Positions 5,674-12,235 of a DNA stretch of 12,235 nt are shown here, piece after piece. Within the stretch, counting starts at the first letter, position 1. Every line of letters begins with the position of its first letter. Position numbers and translations under genes: made by a program. Origin of the DNA: Candidatus Zixiibacteriota bacterium (GTDB lineage Bacteria; Zixibacteria; MSB-5A5; SM1-73); the NCBI GenBank assembly GCA_029933635.1, contig JAOZNS010000063.1:1-12235 (forward strand). The letters are read 5' to 3'. The notes beneath the pieces were generated by a model. It saw only the letters and a program-made list of their open reading frames with translations. It ran no database searches and was not told where the DNA came from.

Positions 5674-8600
5674 TTACCTTAACACGGCAACCTTCCCGGT
5701 TGCCTCTTCGCCTGCACTATTAGTGATCCGATAAAAGTAGACACCATTAGCCACAATATCACCCTGGTCATTTCTACCATCCCACTCCACAGCTAATTCG
5801 GTGTTTGCTTCCATAGGAACATTGGAAATCACAGTAGTGACCAGTGTAGTAGACACATCGTAAATTTTGATTGTTACATTACCTGGTTTGCTAAGACTGA
5901 ATCTGATTGTGCCAACTTCAATATTGGGATTGAAAGGGTTGGGATAGATATAAACATTTTCGTTTGAAAGTCTGTTTCCTGTGGATGGAGTGGCCAATTC
6001 AGTCGTAAATCTGAAATAAGACTGGTTACACCACACTGTATCGCCTGAATTTGTTACTGCGAAGACTCTCCAATAATAGGTAGTTCCACCCTTTAAAGCA
6101 TTTTCCAACTGGAATTCGTTTTCACTAATACCATTCACTTCACTTTTCGATTCGAAGAGATTATCCTCTCCATACCATAGCGTATAGACGACAGAAGTAT
6201 CCTCCCACAGCTTTTCCCATTGAAAATTCGGAGTCAAGGTCTCGGTTGTATCATTGAACGATGGAACTAATAATGAAAACGTATAAGCTTGAGTTCCGGA
6301 AACTGCAATAGCTACATTAGACAAATTTGATAAATTCCCATTTTCGTCTTCTGTCCTTATGGCAAAATAGTAGAGATAATTGGAAGCAGGCATTGTAATA
6401 GTCATATTTTCGCTTGATCCTGCCTCCAAAGGAATCGGTTCATTTGAAATATCTTGAGAGGTATCCCAATTTGTCAAGTCAATAGGTAATTGATTGAAGC
6501 GGATAATATAATTCGTAGCTTGACCAGAGTATCCGTCATCACCTGGAGCGGTCCAGGTTAGACTTATCTCAGCGTGTCCTTGACCAGTAGCAGCACCTAA
6601 GTCATTTATCTTTCCTGGAGGAGTATTATCAGACGATTGAGCTGTAGCGAATATTGTATAAATACCTGTAGAATTAACCAATGCAGAAACCACATTGTCC
6701 TCCACATCTACTTGGCTGTCAGTTAACAAGTCCCATTCTTTAGCGGATGAATTCCATCTATAGATTCCCAAGCTTCTTTCATCCAGACCCTCAACCTCGG
6801 AAGACAAATAAGATATATTCATGCCTGCATCTTCTGTAAATGAATGGTCGTTTTCGAATTTCACAGTAAACATTTCCGTTACAGGGTATAAAATTTGGCT
6901 TGTCGAAGTGTACGGTACCGAGAGCGTTGCAAACGAAATCCCTAACTGTCGCCTCGAGATATTTTCCTCTTCCACATTCATGTTGAATCCACGTAGAAAG
7001 ATTCTGTTTAACTCGGTCGTTAAAAGAGGAAAGAGCTTAAAATATGAAGTGAATGAACTTTGATTCGAATACATATCTACTATTGAAATATCCAAGTAAC
7101 CTGTTCCATCAAATCCTGTAGCTGCACCGTCTATATCTACCGAACCAACATATTGATTTGTAGAGCCCACCTGAGAAAAGGAAATTGTCTCAGAAGTTTC
7201 TCCGTAGTGGATGGTAACCTGAGGATTTTGAGAAAGTGAAACGTCAGATAATAATAAAAGATTAAGTGAAATGACATTTCCTGAATAGGATACATTAGCA
7301 TCAAGCACGATGCCAGGATCATCACCCTGTAAGCTCTTTGCTAATTTAGCTTGTATAGATTGATCAAGCTCAATTACATATTCACCCTTTATGTCAGTTA
7401 TATCGACAGCTTTTTTCACCATTCTTCCGTCAGTAATTTTGTACAATACAATTTTTGCACCAGTGTATGCGCCGGGCCAATCAACATATCCATCTACCGT
7501 GGTTTTACCAAGGAACATCCTTTCATTTTCATCTGCCACATAGACATGGGTAGCGGGAACGGGCCTATTATTGTAAGTTATTCGTATTGGGCTGTTAAAA
7601 GCATCAATTTGATAATTTGATGCTATCAGTTTCGGTGCTACTGATCGCAGATCAAGAACCTCTGTCTCATCTTTGATTCTGTTATCATCTGGTCCTAGTC
7701 TATCATAGATGTAACCATCTGGATAATATCCGTAGGGTGGAAGCGTTATATTTACATTAGAATAGTATCCCTCCAACTTTTGTTTTATCCAATCCCAGCA
7801 AGGCATTTTCCTTTCATCTAACTGTTCTGTAACAGTCCATTTAAAAGAAATCCAAGGATAACTCTCTAAATAATCATTATGTGAAGATGCCTCTGTCGCG
7901 GTGTATTGATAGTCCATAAGGCCATAGTTAGATGGACATTCATCAGGATGTTTCTCCCTATATCGTTTCCATTGATCTTCTTGTCCTAAACCATTCAAAT
8001 ATTCGTCATATAGAGCAAAGCCGTAGTGGCCAAATTCATGGATTATGGTTCTAAAATATGTATCCTCATCAGGCCACGCTCCGTCCCACTGCCTGCCAAG
8101 GTATATTTTCCCACCCGGGAAAAACAAAAACCCTCCATCCTCAATACCATCTACCTTAGCTCTTGGCCATTGCACGGGTTTTATTTGTATATCGCAATTA
8201 TCCCAATGGTTCTTTCCATCATAGATTGCAATTTTGTTTAGCATTACTTGGCCATCAGAAACGTTATACAAGTATTTTGATGCAGATTCGAATCCCTCTT
8301 CCAGTTTTGTGAAATAATCATCAGTTACTTCATCCCATTCGATAGAAACAATTAAGTTGTACTTGTATATAGGATGTTCCATCTTCAAGGTATATGAATC
8401 ACTTTCGGAGGTAATTTCAAAGGAACGATATGAACCGTCATAATTCATTACATCGCTATCCACCCATAATTCAAACATGGTATTATCAACTGCTTCATGT
8501 CCATCTTTGACAGCAGACCGAGTATGTATTTTTTTGTCTGCTCTTAGCTTAGCGCCTATTGACAACCCTGATACATGAACTGGAACCCCCCCTATGCCTG

Positions 8601-10854
8601 TCCTGCCTACCTCTTCAAAACCAAAGCCTCTATTGATATATATAATGGCATCTCCCACACAAGCACCTTGCCAGCTAGCAAAGATATCTGCCTCAAAACC
8701 GACGTATATCCTATGGGGTTCATCTCTTGTTCCGTGGTAGCTCCCCACACCAAAATCGTCTTCTGCAAAGATGTAATAGTCAACACCTTCGGCAGTCACA
8801 TAATTTGACGGTATCCGTGCAGCATAGTTGTTTCCCCCTGTATTATTCATATCCATTTCTTGATATATCAGTTGCCCTGTCTTCCGATAATACAGTTCTG
8901 CCGTCGCTAATGAATTGGTGTTATCCACTATCTGAGCCACAATTTCTATGGTCATGCCGGATGTTGAGGCAGTAATCGGGGTATGTGTTATTTCTGGCGC
9001 CACATTGGGTAAGATAGCGATCTGGTATGGATTGTTCGTTGGGTCCACAGAGGGATCAGAGGCTGTACTCTGGCCGTCCGTTGCAGTGATGTAATAATCC
9101 ACTCCAGGAGTCTGCACGGAACTTCCGGGTATCGTTCCTTGATAGGTGTTCCCAGAATACAGGCTCATAATAGTGGAACTATAACTCGTAGTCCCGGTTG
9201 TGCGATAATACAATGTAGCACTTTGCACATAGGGGGCAACATTATCTATAATCTCAGCTTCAATGGTAAATTCGGTACCCGCAGCCCAGGCCCGGTTATG
9301 CAAATCTATGGTTGCCTGAGTTCTTTGAATTATTGGCGTGGAGCCAGGGACATAAGAGCCTCTACAGGTGTCAGCGTTAGCTCCATAGGAAACGATAACT
9401 TCCACATTACGCAATATTCCGTCGAAGATGGGATTGGGAGATTTGTATTTCACTAGGTAAGTATTGGCAACTTGAGAGGAGATGTAGTCCAATATTTCAT
9501 CAAAGGGGGAATAAATATCAAAATACTTACCATTTGTCTGCTCTGCTATTGAGCCATAATCTGAAATAGCATGTGCGTCTGAGAGTTCTATGAGTGCAAA
9601 AGTAGTTATTGAATTCGTCTGCAGAATAGATATTGCTTCATTCTGGGAATAATTGCCCACGTTGTCGTTACCCGTTGGCGTTTCATCAGTTATAAGAATG
9701 AATATCTTCTGTGCACCGGGGCGAAAACTGAAAGCAGTCGCTGATTCATAGAGAGCATCCCAACCAGGTTCAAAACCGCCATCAATGACATTTCTGTTCC
9801 AAACATCGTTTTTAAAATATTCTACATTGGAAGTCAAAATGCCATTGTCCTCTACGATAGGATATCCACTGTTCTCGGATGCTCCGAAACGACACAGGCC
9901 CAAAGCAAAATCAATTCCACTGGCGGCCAGATTGTTGACGAAATCAAATACATTGTTGCGTACAGCGCTTTGCTCTTCGGACATACTGCCACTGTTATCC
10001 ATGAGAAAAATGATATCAGTAAGTCTCACTCCACCGCCCGTGTCGGGTGGAACGACTTCGAAGTAGTCTGTAGACAACATGCTGTTTTCATATACTTTAA
10101 AGTTGGATTGAGTGAGGTCAGGAAACCCAACACCAAAGGTATCCACTGCCACGTTCATGTAAATGAAGGGGAAGTTCTGGTGATTCAGACTGACCAGTGT
10201 GGCCCTCAAAGGCTGTGGTTCTTCTAGAAGGATTTCAACGTCATCAACATACCATCCAGCGTACCTTACAGAATAATCTGAAGTGAAATAAAACCCCAAT
10301 TTAATCGTTTGACCTGCATACGACGATAAGTCTATAAGTGTCTCTCGCCAGTCACTGCTTCCAGAACGATCGTCAAGTTCTGTCCAGGTAGTCCCCCCAT
10401 CTGTTGAGACCTTCACCTTGCCGTGATCATATCCGCTTTCGATTTCAAACCATTCCCAGAAGTTTAGCGTCAACCGAGATGAGGGATGAGTAAGTGCTGG
10501 AAGGGATATTGAGGGGCTTATAAGCCAGTCATCCGCGTAATTTGGGTAGTCTCCCGATAAATTTGTTGCAGCACAATCTGTGGAATTATGACCATTATAG
10601 GGACCACTTGTCGGGGACCCAACAGCCCAACTTCCACTGGTTGACCAGGAGGTTCCGCCTGTTTCGAAATCCTCCTCGAAAACCGTGCTTGTTGGACCCT
10701 TAGCTAACTTGGTTGCTATGTTACTTCGGACAATTTGAGGGACTGGAAGCAATTGCCCTTTCTCTATCGTCGGTGTGTCTTCTCGGGCGCACACAACGGA
10801 TGGAAGTCCCATTAACAAGACTACCAACAGAATGAAAAGATTTTTTTTAGACAT
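5674..10854 (-). CDS. Giant secreted protein: jelly-roll, VWA, CLCA-like HExxH protease, Ig/FN3 and T9SS-type sorting domain
   Basis: 1726 residues; the start has GGAGG (10862-10866) 7 nt upstream. Signal peptide 1-23 (VCA-R). Residues about 57-211: jelly-roll/MAM-like 'choice-of-anchor J' type ('EEDFETGGTSW', 'AGWYVDDVEILLEE'). About 278-470: VWA domain with the MIDAS motif D286-N-S288-G-S290, 'GGFEPGWDAL' and D390. About 511-720: two tandem Ig-like units sharing 'ATLYYR.TG' and 'GVDYYI.A.D'. About 770-1030: zincin-like protease with H939-E940-F-G-H943-(7)-E951 inside HEFGHYGFALYDEY, a possible Met-turn at M980 ('NYGLMDYQY') and 'MPCWDWIKQKL'; spacing and the DEY match animal CLCA proteins (HExxH...DEY). 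About 1081-1160: carboxypeptidase-regulatory-like. About 1410-1520 and 1521-1620: FN3 ('LTWTAPGDDGYSG', 'TTYYWRVFAV'). About 1629-1726: FlgD-like C-terminal domain ('VYIYPNPFNP', 'EWDGRNDQGDIVANGVYFYR') as in T9SS cargo. Likely an exported surface or extracellular protease or adhesin; activity is not proven. Confidence 0.92.
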   Translation of the reverse strand: MSKKNLFILLVVLLMGLPSVVCAREDTPTIEKGQLLPVPQIVRSNIATKLAKGPTSTVFEEDFETGGTSWSTSGSWAVGSPTSGPYNGHNSTDCAATNLSGDYPNYADDWLISPSISLPALTHPSSRLTLNFWEWFEIESGYDHGKVKVSTDGGTTWTELDDRSGSSDWRETLIDLSSYAGQTIKLGFYFTSDYSVRYAGWYVDDVEILLEEPQPLRATLVSLNHQNFPFIYMNVAVDTFGVGFPDLTQSNFKVYENSMLSTDYFEVVPPDTGGGVRLTDIIFLMDNSGSMSEEQSAVRNNVFDFVNNLAASGIDFALGLCRFGASENSGYPIVEDNGILTSNVEYFKNDVWNRNVIDGGFEPGWDALYESATAFSFRPGAQKIFILITDETPTGNDNVGNYSQNEAISILQTNSITTFALIELSDAHAISDYGSIAEQTNGKYFDIYSPFDEILDYISSQVANTYLVKYKSPNPIFDGILRNVEVIVSYGANADTCRGSYVPGSTPIIQRTQATIDLHNRAWAAGTEFTIEAEIIDNVAPYVQSATLYYRTTGTTSYSSTIMSLYSGNTYQGTIPGSSVQTPGVDYYITATDGQSTASDPSVDPTNNPYQIAILPNVAPEITHTPITASTSGMTIEIVAQIVDNTNSLATAELYYRKTGQLIYQEMDMNNTGGNNYAARIPSNYVTAEGVDYYIFAEDDFGVGSYHGTRDEPHRIYVGFEADIFASWQGACVGDAIIYINRGFGFEEVGRTGIGGVPVHVSGLSIGAKLRADKKIHTRSAVKDGHEAVDNTMFELWVDSDVMNYDGSYRSFEITSESDSYTLKMEHPIYKYNLIVSIEWDEVTDDYFTKLEEGFESASKYLYNVSDGQVMLNKIAIYDGKNHWDNCDIQIKPVQWPRAKVDGIEDGGFLFFPGGKIYLGRQWDGAWPDEDTYFRTIIHEFGHYGFALYDEYLNGLGQEDQWKRYREKHPDECPSNYGLMDYQYTATEASSHNDYLESYPWISFKWTVTEQLDERKMPCWDWIKQKLEGYYSNVNITLPPYGYYPDGYIYDRLGPDDNRIKDETEVLDLRSVAPKLIASNYQIDAFNSPIRITYNNRPVPATHVYVADENERMFLGKTTVDGYVDWPGAYTGAKIVLYKITDGRMVKKAVDITDIKGEYVIELDQSIQAKLAKSLQGDDPGIVLDANVSYSGNVISLNLLLLSDVSLSQNPQVTIHYGETSETISFSQVGSTNQYVGSVDIDGAATGFDGTGYLDISIVDMYSNQSSFTSYFKLFPLLTTELNRIFLRGFNMNVEEENISRRQLGISFATLSVPYTSTSQILYPVTEMFTVKFENDHSFTEDAGMNISYLSSEVEGLDERSLGIYRWNSSAKEWDLLTDSQVDVEDNVVSALVNSTGIYTIFATAQSSDNTPPGKINDLGAATGQGHAEISLTWTAPGDDGYSGQATNYIIRFNQLPIDLTNWDTSQDISNEPIPLEAGSSENMTITMPASNYLYYFAIRTEDENGNLSNLSNVAIAVSGTQAYTFSLLVPSFNDTTETLTPNFQWEKLWEDTSVVYTLWYGEDNLFESKSEVNGISENEFQLENALKGGTTYYWRVFAVTNSGDTVWCNQSYFRFTTELATPSTGNRLSNENVYIYPNPFNPNIEVGTIRFSLSKPGNVTIKIYDVSTTLVTTVISNVPMEANTELAVEWDGRNDQGDIVANGVYFYRITNSAGEEATGKVAVLR

Positions 10855-10897
10855 TTTGTGACCTCCTTAGTGGCTTGTGGAGTTAGACTGAAAAATA

Positions 10898-10925
10898 AAG
10901 ATAACTATTGCTGATGGTGCGGCAA
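10898..10925 (-). promoter_or_regulatory. Weak sigma-70-like promoter candidate for the giant gene
   Basis: On the minus strand TTGCCG (10925-10920) and TATCTT (10903-10898) are 16 bp apart, each matching the -35 and -10 consensus at four of six positions, 44 bp or more before the ATG. Such matches are common by chance, and promoter rules for this lineage are unknown. Confidence 0.2.
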
Positions 10926-10951
10926 AAGGTCCATTTCGGGGCGATGACTGA

Positions 10952-11246
10952 TTAAGAAGAAACGAGCAACACACTCAAGGAGTTACATTTTATGTTCTCA
11001 ATGCCCAAAGGCAGCTTTTCGACTTTTTGCTAAACCATCATTACTGCGACGACAAAGTTGTATTTGGATTGCTTGACTCCCATAAAAAGTACCCTCGGCT
11101 TGATATATCAAGCACCAGATTGAAAATCATTCGCGCGAGAGAAAGAGGATAAGAAATGGGCCGTATCTTTACTCTTGGCTTACAAACAGCTTAAGTTATT
11201 AATGAGCATCAAGCAGTCTTTCCCCCTGCACAAAAATCAAAAATAA
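10952..11246 (+). pseudogene. Possible frameshifted remnant of a small plus-strand gene
   Basis: One plus-strand frame is open without a start codon from 10952 to a TAA at 11150 and reads like real protein: 'RRNEQHTQGVTFYVLNAQ', 'RQLFDFLLNHHYCDDKVV', 'FGLLDSHKKYPRLDISST', 'RLKIIRARE'. The next frame, open from 11124 to a TAA at 11244, continues in similar style: 'REKEDKKWAVSLLLAYKQLK', 'LLMSIKQSFPLHKNQK'. The two can be joined by a single-base shift within about 11132-11141 (cgcgcgagag), giving roughly 95-100 residues. No ATG, GTG or TTG with a ribosome site lies at the front, so the start is missing too. It would point away from the giant gene and end 17 bp from the convergent stop at 11263. 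I do not recognise the family; a chance open frame is a real alternative. Confidence 0.35.
11098..11113. promoter_or_regulatory. Perfect 16-bp palindrome, possible operator
   Basis: gcttgatatatcaagc is a perfect palindrome with no spacer, about 245 bp before the start of the giant secreted protein gene. Its size and symmetry suit a homodimeric regulator. It also lies within the possible plus-strand gene remnant, so it may be coincidental. Confidence 0.35.
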
Positions 11247-11262
11247 AGAGTGACGTCCCCTC
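11231..11262 (-). terminator. Candidate intrinsic terminator of the coiled-coil membrane protein gene
   Basis: Directly after the stop codon, minus-strand reading gives GAGGGGACGTCACTC (11262-11248), which can fold into an imperfect short stem, followed by the T-rich run TTTATTTTTGATTTTTG (11247-11231). The T-run is good but the stem is weak (three pairs, a mismatch, two more pairs). Confidence 0.4.
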
Positions 11263-12141
11263 TCAAATTATTTGATTTGCTTTCTTTCTCTTGGAAAAAA
11301 GGAAACTATTCCATCCTGCTGCTATAATAAAAAGCAAAAAAGTAACCCAGAATCCAATGCCGTATTCTATCTTTAGCATCCCCTTCCCCTCTCTCAGAAC
11401 ATCGTTATCGATCTTGACTTTGAGGAGCAAGAGGAAGATCAATCCAACTACTCTAGTAATTGCTGGTGCTATTTTACTCTTTTTACTTTTTAGAAAACTT
11501 AATGCTAATCCTAAAACGACACAAAAAAACGCGAGAATTGCTAAGGGTTCTCCTGGTACTTTCTCCACTTCAGGTTTTTCCCCAGGCATGCTTGGCATCT
11601 CAATATTTGTACCGGTTACCAATTGAATTCCAGTAAAGCTGGCAACCTTTAGTCCTTCACAAGAAATATGTATAAATGGTAGAAAAAAGAAGATAAGAAT
11701 AAGAAAGAAGATTGCAGGTGAAAATTTAGCTCCATTTTTAATATTGTTCCTCTCAGTCATTGCAATCTTTTTAACTTGGGCGCGTTCCTGTTGTCCCTCT
11801 TCCATCTTTCTAACCTGTGCACGTTCCCGTCTCTCTTCCATTTTGATTTGCTTTATTTCTTTGATCTTAGCATTTAATTCGTCTAATTTCGTTTCGAGGT
11901 CTCCGAGCTCAACAACGAGTTCTGAAACGGTATGGTCATCACCAGGATTTTTCATCTTTTCAACAGCCATCACGTAATAGACGCGAGCACCAAGATTCTT
12001 TCTCTTTTCATTTTGCACTCGTCTCAAATTCAAAATCCTCACTTTTACTTGAAGAATTTTGAAGAATTCGTCCATTTTGTTTGTAAGCTTCGCTAGATTA
12101 TATTTGATCCTCTTGATGATGTAATCAACAGAAGCGCTCAT
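11263..12141 (-). CDS. Membrane protein with N-terminal coiled coil and four predicted helices, unknown function
   Basis: I chose the ATG at 12141 because AGAGGT (12148-12153) precedes it by 6 nt; a TTG at 12174 in the same frame has only a badly spaced site. The protein has 292 residues. The first 138 are charged and helical, with a likely coiled coil at about 70-128 ('ELGDLETKLDELNAKIKEIK'), including a tandem repeat ('RERAQVRKMEEGQ', 'QERAQVKKIAMTE'). Hydrophobic segments follow at about 141-159, 197-217, 224-244 and 258-282. After the first is 'PFIHISCEGLKVASFTG' then 'IQLVTG', a pattern I associate with uncharacterised membrane proteins having an extracytoplasmic loop after helix 1; a Pro/Glu-rich linker (about 181-198) separates it from helix 2. 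There is no signal peptide, so the coiled coil is probably cytoplasmic. It precedes the secretome run but is separated by 408 bp and a terminator-like sequence, so is probably a separate unit. Confidence 0.85.
   Translation of the reverse strand: MSASVDYIIKRIKYNLAKLTNKMDEFFKILQVKVRILNLRRVQNEKRKNLGARVYYVMAVEKMKNPGDDHTVSELVVELGDLETKLDELNAKIKEIKQIKMEERRERAQVRKMEEGQQERAQVKKIAMTERNNIKNGAKFSPAIFFLILIFFFLPFIHISCEGLKVASFTGIQLVTGTNIEMPSMPGEKPEVEKVPGEPLAILAFFCVVLGLALSFLKSKKSKIAPAITRVVGLIFLLLLKVKIDNDVLREGKGMLKIEYGIGFWVTFLLFIIAAGWNSFLFSKRKKANQII
11766..11840 (-). repeat. 39/36-bp tandem duplication in the coiled-coil region
   Basis: Two adjacent similar units (11766-11804 and 11805-11840) encode RAQVKK- and RAQVRK-type heptad-like segments with MEE in between. 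They differ by 3 nt in length and several substitutions, which keeps the frame. This lengthens the charged helix by about 12 residues. Confidence 0.65.
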
Positions 12142-12207
12142 TATTCTACCTCTAAATAATGTAAATTGGGGCAAACCTCTAATTGCTAATTCAAACCTTT
12201 TCCTTTA

Positions 12208-12231
12208 CCGTCAGAATCGGGGTTCTGACGG
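12208..12231. terminator. Perfect 9-bp hairpin at the right edge, possible terminator
   Basis: ccgtcagaa (12208-12216) and ttctgacgg (12223-12231) are perfectly complementary around a 6-nt loop (tcgggg). It lies about 65 bp upstream of the start of the coiled-coil membrane protein gene and could end a transcript entering from the right. No strong T-run follows on either strand in view (minus strand TAAAGGAAAAGG), so a structured or dispersed repeat element is equally possible. Confidence 0.45.
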
Positions 12232-12235
12232 CTCA

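Larger units (their letters stand above)
10855..11262. other. 408-bp gap without an intact gene
   Basis: This stretch separates the giant secreted protein gene from the membrane protein gene upstream of it. It contains a weak minus-strand promoter candidate, a possible plus-strand gene remnant split over two frames, a perfect 16-bp palindrome, and a terminator-like sequence after the stop at 11263; these are listed separately. The terminator and the length suggest that the operon with the giant gene starts here. Confidence 0.6.

Noticed and set aside
8575..9456. Plus-strand open frames of 77-105 codons (8575-8808, 8727-8975, 9139-9456)
   Set aside because: They lie antisense inside the giant secreted protein gene, whose domains are clear, and have no protein-like motifs.
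10992..11033. 13-residue plus-strand frame (MFSMPKGSFSTFC) with AAGGAG 9 nt upstream
   Set aside because: Too short to support, and it overlaps a longer protein-like frame in another register.

Overview
The window reads as part of a bacterial chromosome from a diderm (outer-membrane) lineage, most likely a member or relative of the FCB superphylum or a candidate phylum such as WOR-3, Zixibacteria or KSB1. The evidence is a PorV/PorQ-type outer-membrane barrel gene directly downstream of a 1726-residue secreted protein ending in a FlgD-like C-terminal domain. That combination is characteristic of type IX secretion (T9SS)-type export in these groups. The phylum is an inference from protein style only; no rRNA or marker gene is present.

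All convincing genes are on the minus strand, so transcription runs from high to low coordinates. From the right end: a coiled-coil, four-helix membrane protein (12141-11263) with a candidate terminator right after it; then about 400 bp without an intact gene (10855-11262), holding a possible frameshifted plus-strand gene remnant and a perfect 16-bp palindrome; then a run of envelope and secretome genes. In order of transcription these are the giant secreted protein with jelly-roll, VWA, CLCA-like zincin, Ig/FN3 and T9SS-like sorting domains (10854-5674), the PorV/PorQ barrel (5631-4711), a TPR plus CsgG-like lipoprotein (4587-3298), an LPP20 plus Ig-like plus CsgG/TolB-like lipoprotein (3131-1614), an exported membrane protein of unknown family (1474-527), and the start of an exported RCC1-repeat protein that runs off the left edge (278-1).

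The gaps (42, 123, 166, 139 and 248 bp) allow one long transcript or several promoters; most genes have strong GGAGG-type ribosome binding sites. The coherent theme is export to and anchoring in the outer membrane: a cargo with a sorting domain, a candidate shuttle barrel for it, and two lipoproteins related to outer-membrane assembly factors (CsgG, LPP20/FlgT). Whether they form one system is untested. The most interesting points are the CLCA-like HExxH protease joined to a VWA domain in reversed order, the cargo/PorV pairing, the displaced Shine-Dalgarno of the LPP20 gene, and the sharp GC rise into the RCC1 gene.
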